Shown here: one piece after another, positions 37,454 to 46,320 of the stretch | Layout: each line of letters begins with the position of its first letter | Numbering within the stretch: the stretch's first letter is position 1 | Source: Amycolatopsis anabasis | GTDB taxonomy: Bacteria; Actinomycetota; Actinomycetes; Mycobacteriales; Pseudonocardiaceae | Assembly: GCF_009765355.1 (NCBI RefSeq) | Contig: NZ_VTHK01000013.1 | Coordinates: 1 to 64,000, forward strand | Reading direction: 5' to 3' | Length of the DNA stretch: 64,000 nt | Notes under the pieces: model-generated | The model's input: only the letters and a program-made list of their open reading frames with translations | Databases searched by the model: none | What the model was told of the DNA's origin: nothing | Position numbers and translations under genes: made by a program

Positions 37454-37669
37454 CTAACCGACGTCGAAATAGGCGCCCTCGAGGTAGTCGTGCACGGCCT
37501 TTTCCGGGACCCTGAACGATTTGCCGACCCGTACGGCCGGCAGCTCACCCGAATGGACCAGGCGGTAGACGGTCATCTTGGAGACACGCATCAGCGTGGC
37601 CACCTCGGCGACCGTCAGAAACTGGACCTGCCCGACCGCGGGCACGTCGTCCTTCTTGTTCGGCGGCAT
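37454..37669 (-). CDS. excisionase-type helix-turn-helix protein
   Basis: 71 residues, one winged helix: LTVAEVATLMRVSKMTVYRLVHSGELPAVRVGKSFRV. It belongs to the BldC/excisionase MerR-like family and matches Rv0500A in neighbourhood and size. There are no phage genes nearby, so it is a chromosomal regulator rather than an excisionase. Targets unknown. It lies 121 bases upstream of the bS22-type gene. Confidence 0.88.
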   Translation of the reverse strand: MPPNKKDDVPAVGQVQFLTVAEVATLMRVSKMTVYRLVHSGELPAVRVGKSFRVPEKAVHDYLEGAYFDVG

Positions 37670-37875
37670 AGTTCACCGTGTCCTTCGACACGTGTCGCGC
37701 CGCTCGGCTTCCCCACCGGCGGTACCGACACGCACGTGCTCTGGAGAGGGTAGCGGGACTGGTGGGACTGATGCGACGCCAGCCGCGAAGATTGGCCCTT
37801 ACCAGCGACGATCGCGCAGGGCACCGAGTCAAGAAAGTACCGGGAGTGACCACCCAGCGCCACTCGCCACACACG

Positions 37876-37893
37876 GAAAGTGCGCGCACTTTC
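37876..37893. repeat. perfect 18-bp palindrome GAAAGTGCGCGCACTTTC
   Basis: GAAAGTGCGCGCACTTTC, followed by GGG, with a partial second copy AAGCGCGCTTTCGGG at 37910-37924. It lies immediately after the proC stop on the minus strand and about 200 bases upstream of the HTH gene. It is near-identical to 3570-3587. Confidence 0.75.
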
Positions 37894-37924
37894 GGGTGGC
37901 CGTGAGCTGAAGCGCGCTTTCGGG

Positions 37925-38737
37925 TCAGGCCTCGTCGTGGGCCTTGCCGAGTTCGACCGAGCGGTCGCGGGCGGCTTCGATCGCGGCGAGCAGGGCCGCG
38001 CGGACGCCGTGCTTCTCCAGCTCGCGGATCGCGTTGATGGTGGTCCCCGCCGGGGAGGTGACCGCCTCGCGCAGGATGACCGGGTGCTCGTCGGATTCGG
38101 CGAGCATCTTCGCCGCGCCGACCGCCGACTGGATGATCAGCTTCTCCGCCACCGCCCGCGGCAGCCCGAGCAGGATCCCCGCGTCGATCATGGCTTCGAC
38201 CAGGTAGAAGAAGTACGCGGGCCCGGAACCGGACAGCGCGGTCACCGCGTCCTGCTGCGATTCGGGCACCCGCACCACCGAGCCGACGGTGCTCAGCAGC
38301 TCCTCGACCAGCGCGAGATGCGCTTCGGTGGCGTACCGGCCGGGCGAGATCGCGCTCATCGCCTCGTTGACGAGCATCGGGGTGTTCGGCATGACCCGCA
38401 CCACCGGCGTGCCCTCGGGCAGGCGGCGCTCGTACAGCGCGGTCGGCAGGCCCGCGCACAGCGACACGACCAGCGAACCCGGCCCGACCAGCGGCGCGAG
38501 CTCGTCGAGCACCGGCTCGATGTCCTGCGGTTTGACCGCGACGACCAGCACGTCGGCGCGTTTGGCCGCCTCGGCGACCTCGACCCCCGCGATGCCGTAC
38601 CGCTCGGCCAGCTCCGCCGCCCGCTCCGGGTGCCGCTCGGTGAACAGCAGTTCGTCCGCGTTCCGGCCGCCGTGCAGCAGGCCGGACAGCAGCGCTTCCC
38701 CGATCTTCCCGGCGCCGAGTAAGGCCACAGTGCTCAT
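37925..38737 (-). CDS. proC: ProC, pyrroline-5-carboxylate reductase
   Basis: 270 residues. NAD(P) fold MSTVALLGAGKIGEALL; conserved VAVKPQDIEPV and MPNTPMLVNE; helical dimerisation domain with AVTALSGSGPAYFFYLVEAM. It makes proline from pyrroline-5-carboxylate. ATG 38737 has AGGTGA five bases upstream; a GTG three codons earlier is less likely. It lies 31 bases after the thioesterase gene. Confidence 0.94.
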   Translation of the reverse strand: MSTVALLGAGKIGEALLSGLLHGGRNADELLFTERHPERAAELAERYGIAGVEVAEAAKRADVLVVAVKPQDIEPVLDELAPLVGPGSLVVSLCAGLPTALYERRLPEGTPVVRVMPNTPMLVNEAMSAISPGRYATEAHLALVEELLSTVGSVVRVPESQQDAVTALSGSGPAYFFYLVEAMIDAGILLGLPRAVAEKLIIQSAVGAAKMLAESDEHPVILREAVTSPAGTTINAIRELEKHGVRAALLAAIEAARDRSVELGKAHDEA

Positions 38738-38768
38738 GCCGTTCACCTTGCCAAACGGCCGAGCGGGG

Positions 38769-39590
38769 TTACGGCGCGGGGGCCAGGGCGAGCTGGCGGG
38801 CCTGGCACACCAGCCGCCCCGCCGCGTCGATCACCACGGCGTCCGAGTCGAACCAGGACTCCTGCACCGACCGGCTCTCCACCTGCACCCGCAGCCAGCC
38901 CGGCGCCGGACGGGTGCGCAGCAGCGCGGTCAGCTGCACGGTCGGCGACCAGCCGAACCGGCCCAGGTTGAACACCACGGGCGGGTTCACGTCACTGGCC
39001 AGCAGCGCGAAGTACGGATCGGGGTGGGCGTGCTTGGGCCGCACCCACAGCCGGATCTTCGGCGCGTCCCCGGTGCGGCCCGCGAGGTAGCCCGCGGTCG
39101 CCGGATCGAGCCGCACGTCGCAGCCCTTCGCCAGGTTGAACGAGCCCTCGGCGGTGTCGCCGGACACCGGGATCGCCCCGGCGGGCGGTTCGGCGGGCAT
39201 CGGCGGCAGATCGGACCAGTCGGGGCGGCGCATCGGCAGCCGCCCGGCCGTCACGCGCGCCTCGACGCAACTGCGGCCGCGCTGTTCCAGGCACACCTCG
39301 ACGACCGTGGCGCGGCGGCCCACCTTGCGCAGGTTCGTGCGCAGCAGCACCGGGCCGACCGCGGGCGGGCGGAGGAACTCGGCGCTCACCACGAGCGGAT
39401 CGGCCGAGGGCTCACCGCGTTCGGCGAGCATCACCAGCGCGGCCTTGGCCAGCAGCGCGAGCAGGAAGCCGCCGTGCGGATGGTTGCCGATCGCCCATTC
39501 GGGCCGCAGATCGGCGGTCAGCGTGCCGTCGCCGAGCGACCGCACGGCGCAGGCCGCGCCGAACGGCGCGGGATCGGTCGGCGCGCTCAC
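38769..39590 (-). CDS. double-hotdog thioesterase family protein
   Basis: 273 residues with two hotdog-like halves: the first with PEWAIGNHPHGGFLLALL, the second with DVNPPVVFNLGRFGWSPTVQLTALL. It fits the acyl-CoA thioesterase-like protein family of actinobacteria. GTG 39590 overlaps the proline dehydrogenase stop as GTGA, so translation is coupled although no metabolic link is obvious. Substrate unknown. Confidence 0.82.
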   Translation of the reverse strand: MSAPTDPAPFGAACAVRSLGDGTLTADLRPEWAIGNHPHGGFLLALLAKAALVMLAERGEPSADPLVVSAEFLRPPAVGPVLLRTNLRKVGRRATVVEVCLEQRGRSCVEARVTAGRLPMRRPDWSDLPPMPAEPPAGAIPVSGDTAEGSFNLAKGCDVRLDPATAGYLAGRTGDAPKIRLWVRPKHAHPDPYFALLASDVNPPVVFNLGRFGWSPTVQLTALLRTRPAPGWLRVQVESRSVQESWFDSDAVVIDAAGRLVCQARQLALAPAP

Positions 39591-40513
39591 GAACGGCTGG
39601 CCAGTGCTCGCAGGAAGAAGGCCGTGTTCGCGGGCCGCTCGGCCAGTCTCCGCATCAGGTATCCGTACCACTGCTCGCCGTAGGGCACGTACACCCGGAC
39701 GGTTTCCCCGTCGGCGGCCAGTCTGCGCTGCTCGTCCGGCCGGACGCCGTAGAGCATCTGGTACTCGTAGCCGCCCGGTTCGCGGCCGTACCAGCGGACG
39801 CGCTCACCGAGGATCTCCAGCAGCCGGGGGTCGTGGGTGGCGAACATCGGGTAGCCGTCCCCGGCGAGCAGGATGTTCGCGGCGCGGAGGTAGGCCAGGT
39901 CCACCTGGTGCACGTCGGCGAAGGCGACCTCGTGCGGTGCGGCGTAGGCGCCCTTGCAGAGCCGGACCCGCGAACCCGGCCCGGCGAGCGCGGCCGCGTC
40001 GGCCTCGGTGCGGCGCAGGTAGGACTGCAGCACGGCGCCGGTCGACGGCCAGGTGCGCCGCAGCTCGCCGAGGATCCGCAGCGTCGAATCGGTGGTGGTG
40101 TGGTCCTCCATGTCCAGGGTGACCGTGGTGCCGCACTGCTCGGCGGCGGCGCAGACGCGCACCGCGTTGTCCGCGGCGAGCTTCTCGTCCAGCGCCTGCC
40201 CGACGGCCGACAGCTTCACGCTGACCTCGGCGCGCGCGGAGAGCCCTTCGGCGTGCAACTGGTCGAGCAGCGCGAGGTAGGCCTGGACCGTGCGCTCGGC
40301 CTGGGCGCGGTCCGCGGTGTGCTCGCCGAGGTAGTCGAGGGTGGCGTACCGCCCGTCCTCGGCCAGCCGCCGGACCGCGGCGACGGCGTCCGCGCTCGTC
40401 TCACCGGCGACGAAACGCTCGACCACACCCCGGGTCCCGGGGGCGGTGGCCACCGCGCGGCGGATGGTGTCGCTTCCCGCGGCGGCCAGGATCAACGAGC
40501 GGAGGGGGTTCAC
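39587..40513 (-). CDS. proline dehydrogenase
   Basis: 308-residue flavin TIM-barrel enzyme that oxidises proline to pyrroline-5-carboxylate. Conserved segments are DMEDHTTTDSTL, LQSYLRRTEADA, RLCKGAYAAP, FATHDPRLLE, and the C-terminal YGEQWYGYLMRRLAERPAN, which holds the substrate-binding YxxRRxxER. Monofunctional (no P5C dehydrogenase domain). It lies two genes upstream of proC, so degradative and biosynthetic enzymes are clustered. Confidence 0.92.
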   Translation of the reverse strand: MNPLRSLILAAAGSDTIRRAVATAPGTRGVVERFVAGETSADAVAAVRRLAEDGRYATLDYLGEHTADRAQAERTVQAYLALLDQLHAEGLSARAEVSVKLSAVGQALDEKLAADNAVRVCAAAEQCGTTVTLDMEDHTTTDSTLRILGELRRTWPSTGAVLQSYLRRTEADAAALAGPGSRVRLCKGAYAAPHEVAFADVHQVDLAYLRAANILLAGDGYPMFATHDPRLLEILGERVRWYGREPGGYEYQMLYGVRPDEQRRLAADGETVRVYVPYGEQWYGYLMRRLAERPANTAFFLRALASRS

Positions 40514-40593
40514 GGCGGAAACTTTACGTGTTCACAATTCGGAAAAGCAGCCGCCCGGCCCAGGAAGGGCGCAAAAACGATCTTGGTCGGGAC

Positions 40594-41391
40594 TCACTGA
40601 CCCAAGTGCAACCGGGCGAACAGCAACGCTTCGGCGAGATCGGCCGCCCGCTGCGCCGGGCTCCGCGCGTACCGGGTGTTGACCTCGAGCACGATCTGCC
40701 CGCCGAACCCGTTCGCGCTCAAGCCTTCCAGCAGTTCGGCGCAGGGCTGGCCGCCGCGCCCGGGCACCAGGTGCTGATCCTTCGGGATGCCGTCGCCGTC
40801 GGCGAGGTGCACGTGGACCAGGCCCTCGCCCATGCGCTCGGCCAGCGCGAGCGCGTCCATCCGCGCCGCGGCGGTGTGCGAGAGGTCCAGCGTGTAGTGC
40901 CGGTAGCCGACATCGGTCGGATCGATCGAGGGCCGGAACGCGGAAACCCGCGAATTCTTCGAGCCCCCGGGTGGCCGGACCTTGAACATGTTCTCCACCG
41001 CGACCCGGATGCCGCTGGCCTCTTCGAGCTCGGTGATCAGGTCGGCGAACCCGTCGCCGTAGCGGCGCTGCCAGCGGAACGGCGGATGCACCACCACGGT
41101 GTCCGCGCCCAGTTCGGTCGCCGCGTCGACGGTCCGCCTCAGCCGGACGAACGGATCCGGCGACCAGACCCGCTGCGTGATCAGCAACGACGGCGAATGC
41201 ACGGAGAGCACCGGCATCCCGGTGCGCCGGGACCATTCGCGCAGCCGGGGCACGCTCTGGCTGACCGGATCGGCCCAGACCATCACCTCGACGCCGTCGT
41301 AGCCGAGTTCGGCGGCCAGCTCGAACCCGGAACCGGCGCGCAGCGGCCACACCGAGGCGGTGGACAGGCCGACCGGGACACGAGCGCTCAC
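40594..41391 (-). CDS. TIM-barrel sugar phosphate isomerase/epimerase
   Basis: 265 residues of the AP-endonuclease-2 fold. Metal-site residues appear in VVVHPPFRWQRR, VAVENMFKV, LDLSHTAAA, VHVHLADGDG and VLEVNTRYAR. It corresponds to Rv0498 in position and length. The family uses divalent metal; the substrate is not known. It is 12 bases after the QDS-repeat gene. Confidence 0.83.
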   Translation of the reverse strand: MSARVPVGLSTASVWPLRAGSGFELAAELGYDGVEVMVWADPVSQSVPRLREWSRRTGMPVLSVHSPSLLITQRVWSPDPFVRLRRTVDAATELGADTVVVHPPFRWQRRYGDGFADLITELEEASGIRVAVENMFKVRPPGGSKNSRVSAFRPSIDPTDVGYRHYTLDLSHTAAARMDALALAERMGEGLVHVHLADGDGIPKDQHLVPGRGGQPCAELLEGLSANGFGGQIVLEVNTRYARSPAQRAADLAEALLFARLHLGQ

Positions 41392-41403
41392 CCAGCCATT
41401 GTC

Positions 41404-43059
41404 CTATCGGGACAGCAGCAGGAGCGCGGCGGGCGACACGGTGACCACCAGGCCGACCAGGACCGCGAGCACGGTGGTCTGGATGTCGTCCGCGCGGCGG
41501 ATCTTCCGCACGATCCAGACCAGGCCGACGATCACCACCAGCGCGCCGATCAACGCGGCGGCGGGGAGCTTGCCCCACAGCCAGTTGAAGCCGAGCCAGA
41601 CGGCCGCGCCGCCGACCACGCCCCCGGCGAGCTGGCCGGCCATGGCCAGCCACTGCTTGCCCGGGGACGGTTCCGACTCCTCCTCGTCGTCGTCGAGCTC
41701 GTCGAGTTCCGCGGCCGGTTCGTCGTCGTAGTCGAACTCGTCGGCGACGTCGAGATCCTCGGCCTGGTCCTCGTCCTCGTCGTCCGCGAACGGATCGTGG
41801 AACCCGGTGGACTCGAGCTCGTCCTCGTCGATCTGGGGCCGGGCCGGGGCGTACGGCGGTGGCGCGGCGAAATGACCGGACGGGTGCCCGCCGGGGCCCG
41901 GGGGCGGTTCCTCGTCCAGCGGTTCGGGCACCGCCGGCATCACGCCGACCTCGGTGTCCTCCAGTTGCTGCTTGCGCCGCCGCTGCCGCCAGTTCGCCAG
42001 CCCGGCCGGCGGTTCGTCCGGGGTCGCGGGGGCGAACGCGGTCACCTCGGGGGCGGCCGGTTCCGGGGCCTCGTCGACCGCGGGGAACTGCTCGGTGTGT
42101 GGTTCGGCCTTGGGCTGCGGGGGCACCGCGCGGGGCCGCCGGCGCGGACGGCCGGGCGGGGCGGGTGGCGCCGGGAAGGCGCCGCTCGCCATCGGGCCCG
42201 GCTGCTCGGCGGGGGCGTCCGGTTCGGCGGCGTCGAGCCCTTCCAGGCGGGCCGCCAGCGCGCCGGGTGGCGGCGCGGGCGGTTCCGGCGCCGGGCGGGC
42301 GGTCGCGGGCGGGAGCGCTTCCCGGGTTTCCTCGACGCTCACCGCGGGCGGTGGCGGCGGCTGGCGGCGAAGGCGGCCGCGCGGCGGGCGGCCCTGATCG
42401 CCCGGTGCGTCCGGCAGCGGCAGCGCGGCCGAGTTCTGCGGGGGCCGCTTCAGCGCGGCGGAATCCTGCGGGCGTTTCAGCGCACCCGAATCCTGCGGGC
42501 GCGGGTGGGCGCCGGAGTCCTGCGGCGGCCGGGGCATCGCCGCGGAATCCTGGGGCCTCGGATGCGCCCCGGACTCCTGCGGCGGTCTGCGCAGCTGCTG
42601 GGAATCCTGCGGTCTCGGCAGCGCGGCCGAGTCCTGCGGTCTGGGATGGGCGCCCGAGTCCTGCGGCGGGCGCGGCATCGCCGCGGAATCCTGCGGCGGT
42701 CTCCGCAGTGGCTGGGAATCCTGCGGTTTGGGACGCCGGATCGGCCCGGAGTCGCGCGGCTGCGGGCGGGGCAGCGGCGCGGAGTCCTGCTGCTGCGGCG
42801 GCAGGCGGCGGGCGCCGCCGTTGCGCGGGCCGGCCGGTGGCGGGGCGCCGCCCTCGGCGGTGACCCGGTCGATGATCGCCTGCGGAGCGGTGTCGCCCAT
42901 GTCCGGTGCGCGCCGGGCGCCTCCGGGGGCCGGCGCCTCGTCGTCATCGGCGGCACGCCGATGACGACGGCGACCGCCGTCCACGCTCGCGCCGTGTTGA
43001 GCGAGTAGTTCAGCCACGGTCTTCTGTGGCTGCTCGCCTCCTCCGCTTTCTCGAGTCAT
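41404..43059 (-). CDS. QDS-repeat membrane protein
   Basis: 551 residues. The N-terminus is ESGGGEQPQKTVAELLAQHG, typical of Rv0497-type proteins. Residues about 75-190 hold roughly 13 copies of a 9-11-residue repeat centred on QDSxxLxRP. An acidic segment and two to three C-terminal helices follow. It lies between ppx/gppA and an isomerase gene, as in mycobacteria. The repeat length and number vary, so this region may be polymorphic. ATG 43059 overlaps the ppx stop as ATGA, which decides the start. Confidence 0.82.
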   Translation of the reverse strand: MTRESGGGEQPQKTVAELLAQHGASVDGGRRRHRRAADDDEAPAPGGARRAPDMGDTAPQAIIDRVTAEGGAPPPAGPRNGGARRLPPQQQDSAPLPRPQPRDSGPIRRPKPQDSQPLRRPPQDSAAMPRPPQDSGAHPRPQDSAALPRPQDSQQLRRPPQESGAHPRPQDSAAMPRPPQDSGAHPRPQDSGALKRPQDSAALKRPPQNSAALPLPDAPGDQGRPPRGRLRRQPPPPPAVSVEETREALPPATARPAPEPPAPPPGALAARLEGLDAAEPDAPAEQPGPMASGAFPAPPAPPGRPRRRPRAVPPQPKAEPHTEQFPAVDEAPEPAAPEVTAFAPATPDEPPAGLANWRQRRRKQQLEDTEVGVMPAVPEPLDEEPPPGPGGHPSGHFAAPPPYAPARPQIDEDELESTGFHDPFADDEDEDQAEDLDVADEFDYDDEPAAELDELDDDEEESEPSPGKQWLAMAGQLAGGVVGGAAVWLGFNWLWGKLPAAALIGALVVIVGLVWIVRKIRRADDIQTTVLAVLVGLVVTVSPAALLLLSR

Positions 43060-44090
43060 CCCTTCCACCGTGCCCGTTGTCCGTCAGCTTCGTCCAGTGC
43101 CCTGCTGTCACCGGTCCGATTCCGCGACGAACTGTTCCGTTTTCCCGACGCAGTGTGGTCGTTACCGTTCGAATGGTCCAGTCGCCGCAGGATGACACCC
43201 TCTCGCAGCGCCCACGGACAAATCTCCAGTTCTTCGAGTGACAACGCTCGCATCGTGGCCTGGGCCACCAGCGTCCCCGCGGCGAGCTGGTGCGCGCGGC
43301 TGGAGCTGACGCCTTCCAGCTGGGCGAGGTCGGCCGAAGTCATCCGCGAGATGAACGCGATGAGCTGCCGCAGCGCGGTGTCGGTCAGCGTCCGGCGCAC
43401 CCGGGGGCCCGCGTTCGACGGCGCCGCGCCGGTCAGCCGGGCCAGCGAGCGGAAGGTCTTCGACGTGGCGACCACCCGATCGGGCTGCCCCAGCTTCGCG
43501 ACCTTCTTCGCCAGCCCGCCGAGCTGCTCCTCCAGCCAGGCGGTGGTGGCGACCAGTTCCGAACGGGTCGGCGGGTCGCTGGCGAACCGGGTGCGGGTGA
43601 TGCGCCCGGCGCCGAGCGGCAGCGACTCGGCGAGCGCGGGTTCCTCGTCCATCCCCATCGCGACCTCGAGCGAACCGCCGCCGATGTCCAGGACCAGCAG
43701 TTTGCCCGCCGACCAGCCGTACCACCGGCGAACGGCGAGGAAGGTGAGCCGGGCCTCGTCGCGGCCGGAGAGCACCTGCAGTTCGACGCCGGTCTGCTCG
43801 GCGACCTTGCGCAGCACCTTGCCCGAGTTCTCGGCCTCGCGGACCGCCGAGGTGGCGAAGGCCATGACCTCCTCGCAGCCGAGCCGGGCCGCGGAGGCCT
43901 TCGCGGATTCCACCGCGTTGACCAGTTCCTCGGCCCCGGCCTTGCTCAGGTCACCGGCCTCGGTGATCTGCTCGGCGAGCCGCAGCACGGTCTTCTCCGA
44001 ATGCATCGGCAGCGGGTGTGCACCACGGTGCGCGTCCACCACGAGCAGGTGGACGGTGTTGGAACCAACGTCGAGTACCCCAAGGCGCAC
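43056..44090 (-). CDS. Ppx/GppA family phosphatase
   Basis: 344 residues. N-terminal actin-like ATPase fold (LGVLDVGSNTVHLLVVDAH), then AFATSAVREAENS, LVLDIGGGSLEVAMG and SLPLGAGRITRTRF. The family cleaves exopolyphosphate or pppGpp. It resembles Rv0496 in place. It sits 47 bases after regX3 and overlaps the QDS-repeat gene. The C-terminal 40 residues are basic and low complexity. Confidence 0.88.
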   Translation of the reverse strand: MRLGVLDVGSNTVHLLVVDAHRGAHPLPMHSEKTVLRLAEQITEAGDLSKAGAEELVNAVESAKASAARLGCEEVMAFATSAVREAENSGKVLRKVAEQTGVELQVLSGRDEARLTFLAVRRWYGWSAGKLLVLDIGGGSLEVAMGMDEEPALAESLPLGAGRITRTRFASDPPTRSELVATTAWLEEQLGGLAKKVAKLGQPDRVVATSKTFRSLARLTGAAPSNAGPRVRRTLTDTALRQLIAFISRMTSADLAQLEGVSSSRAHQLAAGTLVAQATMRALSLEELEICPWALREGVILRRLDHSNGNDHTASGKRNSSSRNRTGDSRALDEADGQRARWKG

Positions 44091-44137
44091 AATGGCCTAC
44101 GGTACCTGGCCGTGCGCGATGCCCCCGGCCACCGGGC

Positions 44138-44827
44138 TCACGTCTCGAACTTGTAGCCGAGGCCCCGCACGGTCACCAGGTGCCGCGGCGAGCCCGGATC
44201 CGGTTCGATCTTCGAGCGCAACCGCTTCACGTGGACGTCCAGGGTCTTGGTGTCCCCGACGTAGTCCGCGCCCCACACCCGGTCGATGAGCTGGCCGCGG
44301 GTGAGCACCCGGCCCACGTTGCGCAGCAGGTACTCCAGCAGGTCGAACTCCTTGAGCGGCAGCGACACCTCGCCGCCGTCCACGGTCACCACGTGCCGTT
44401 CGACGTCCATCCGGACCGGGCCGGCGGCCAGCACCAGCGGCGCGAGCTCGCCGTCGGTGCCGGGCTCGCCGCCCCGGCGCAGCACCGCGCGCACCCGGGC
44501 GATCAGTTCCCGCGCCGAGTAGGGCTTGGTCACGTAGTCGTCGGCGCCCAGTTCCAGGCCCACGACCTTGTCGATCTCGCTGTCCCGCGCGGTCACCATG
44601 ATCACCGGCACGGCCGAGCGCTGCCGGAGCTGCTTGCAGACGTCGGTCCCGCTCATCCCGGGGAGCATGAGGTCCAGCAGCACGATGTCCGCGCCGTTGC
44701 GGTCGAACTCCTCCAACGCCTGCTGGCCGGTCGCGGCCACCGCGGCGGTGAAGCCCTCCTTGCGCAGCAAGAAGGCGAGCGGGTCGGCGAACGACTCCTC
44801 GTCTTCGACGATGAGCACCCTGGTCAC
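44138..44827 (-). CDS. regX3: RegX3 response regulator
   Basis: 229 residues. Receiver domain with phosphoacceptor Asp in DIVLLDLMLPGMSG, conserved Thr in VTARDSE and Lys in DDYVTKPYS; C-terminal OmpR/PhoB winged helix (VLTRGQLIDRVWG, TKTLDVHVKRLRSKIE). It is the phosphate-response regulator partner of SenX3. GTG 44827 overlaps the senX3 stop as GTGA and has GGAGG six bases upstream. Confidence 0.94.
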   Translation of the reverse strand: MTRVLIVEDEESFADPLAFLLRKEGFTAAVAATGQQALEEFDRNGADIVLLDLMLPGMSGTDVCKQLRQRSAVPVIMVTARDSEIDKVVGLELGADDYVTKPYSARELIARVRAVLRRGGEPGTDGELAPLVLAAGPVRMDVERHVVTVDGGEVSLPLKEFDLLEYLLRNVGRVLTRGQLIDRVWGADYVGDTKTLDVHVKRLRSKIEPDPGSPRHLVTVRGLGYKFET

Positions 44828-46053
44828 GTTATTCCTCCATGATCGGCGCTTTCCTGCGCTGTCGCCACGAGTCGGGATATCCGCTCGGGGTTCTTGTCCG
44901 CCCGCGCGGGCGCGTTCGGCTTGGCGGCTTCGGTGTTGATCGGGCCCTGGTGCGCGGGGATGCGCAGGGTGAAGGTGGATCCGGTGCCCGGGCTGCTCCA
45001 CAGCCGCACCTCGCCACCGTGGTTCGCGGCCACGTGCTTGACGATGGCCAGCCCCAGCCCGGTGCCCCCGGTGGCGCGCGAACGCGCCTTGTCCGCGCGG
45101 TAGAAGCGCTCGAAGACGCGCTGCTGGTCCTCTTCGGCGATGCCGATCCCGCGGTCGGTCACCGCGATCTCCACGCCGTCGTCCACCAGCCGCCGGCTGA
45201 TCGACACCGGGCTGCCCGCCGGGGAGTACGCGACCGCGTTCTCCAGCAGGTTCGACAGCGCGGTCACCAGCAGCGTGCGGTCGCCGTCGACGAGCAGGCC
45301 GCTCGGCGCGTCGGTGGTCACGTTGATCTCGGCGGACTCCGCGGACAGCTTGGTCCGGCCGAGCGCCTCCCGGACCACCGCGTCCACCTCGACGACGTTG
45401 AGATCGGGGAGCCGTTCGGCGCCCTGCAGCCGGGACAGCGCGATCAGCTCGGTGACCAGGGTGCCCAGCCGGGTGGACTCGTGCAGGATCTTGCTGCCGA
45501 ACCGGCGGACCTCGTCGACGTCCTCGGCGGCGTCCAGCACAGCCTCGGTGAGCAGCGCGATCGCGCCGACCGGGGTCTTGAGCTCGTGGCTGACGTTGGC
45601 CACGAAGTCGCGCCGGGTGGCCTCCAGGCGGACGGCCTCGGAGTGGTCGACGGCCTCCACCACGGTGAACCCGTCGCCCAGCGGCCGGACCTCGGCGAGC
45701 ACGGCCTCGGGCTGGCGGCCGCGGGCCTCCAGCGGGGACACGTCGATCTCCAGCGGATCGTCGGTCTCCACGACCTGCTCGGCGGCCTTGCGGGCCCGCG
45801 AGTCGGCCTGGTTGGCGCGCACCAGGCCGAGCGCCTCGGCCCGCGGGTTGTGCAGCACCATGTCGCCGAACCGGTTGAGCACGAGGACGCCGTTGTTGGA
45901 CGAGCTGACCAGGCGTTGCAGCAGCTCGGCCACGGTCGGGCCGGTGGGGCGCCGCTGCGCCTGGCGACGCCGGGCCTGCGCGAGGAGGAAACCGACGACC
46001 GCGCCGATCACCAGGGTCCCGGCGGCCAGCGCGAGTGAAGCAGGCACGGTCAC
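44824..46053 (-). CDS. senX3: SenX3 sensor histidine kinase
   Basis: 409 residues. One or two N-terminal helices (about 3-24), a PAS-like domain (SSSNNGVLVLNRFGDMVLHN), the HisKA box FVANVSHELKTPVGAI with the phosphorylated His, and the HATPase domain (LLENAVAYSP, DRGIGIAEEDQ, GGTGLGLAIVKH). It senses phosphate supply with PhoU/Pst in mycobacteria. GTG 46053 is the best start; a GTG two codons later is possible. Confidence 0.94.
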   Translation of the reverse strand: MTVPASLALAAGTLVIGAVVGFLLAQARRRQAQRRPTGPTVAELLQRLVSSSNNGVLVLNRFGDMVLHNPRAEALGLVRANQADSRARKAAEQVVETDDPLEIDVSPLEARGRQPEAVLAEVRPLGDGFTVVEAVDHSEAVRLEATRRDFVANVSHELKTPVGAIALLTEAVLDAAEDVDEVRRFGSKILHESTRLGTLVTELIALSRLQGAERLPDLNVVEVDAVVREALGRTKLSAESAEINVTTDAPSGLLVDGDRTLLVTALSNLLENAVAYSPAGSPVSISRRLVDDGVEIAVTDRGIGIAEEDQQRVFERFYRADKARSRATGGTGLGLAIVKHVAANHGGEVRLWSSPGTGSTFTLRIPAHQGPINTEAAKPNAPARADKNPERISRLVATAQESADHGGIT

Positions 46054-46264
46054 GGGGGAATCGTAAGCTTCCCGGCCGCCTGTTGGCCTAGTCTTCGCAG
46101 CCCAGTCGTGACAGCCGTGACACCTTCGGGGCATTTATTCGCCGCCGCTTCAGGCCCCGTTCACGCTCTGGTTGCTCTGGGTCGACTGCCAGGCGTTTCC
46201 CGCTCATCTGATCGAGTCGGGCCACCCCTCCGTTGGGCTGACGGTGACGGGTTGCCTTGCCCGA

Positions 46265-46319
46265 TGTCATGAGGGGACCCCTCCAGACAGATTTCGTCCG
46301 GAGGGGTCCCCTCATGACA
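46265..46319. repeat. 20-bp-arm palindrome, copy 2
   Basis: TGTCATGAGGGGACCCCTCC (46265-46284) pairs exactly with 46300-46319. The centre is AGACAGATTTCGTCC. It shares both 17-base arms without change with 21942-21990; only the loop differs. It abuts the gpm stop, so it may also terminate that transcript. The 200 bases upstream to senX3 show no gene. Confidence 0.9.
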
Positions 46320-46320
46320 C

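Noticed and set aside
43060-43068. GTG three codons before the QDS-repeat protein ATG
   Set aside because: The ATG overlaps the preceding stop as ATGA, the usual coupling pattern here.
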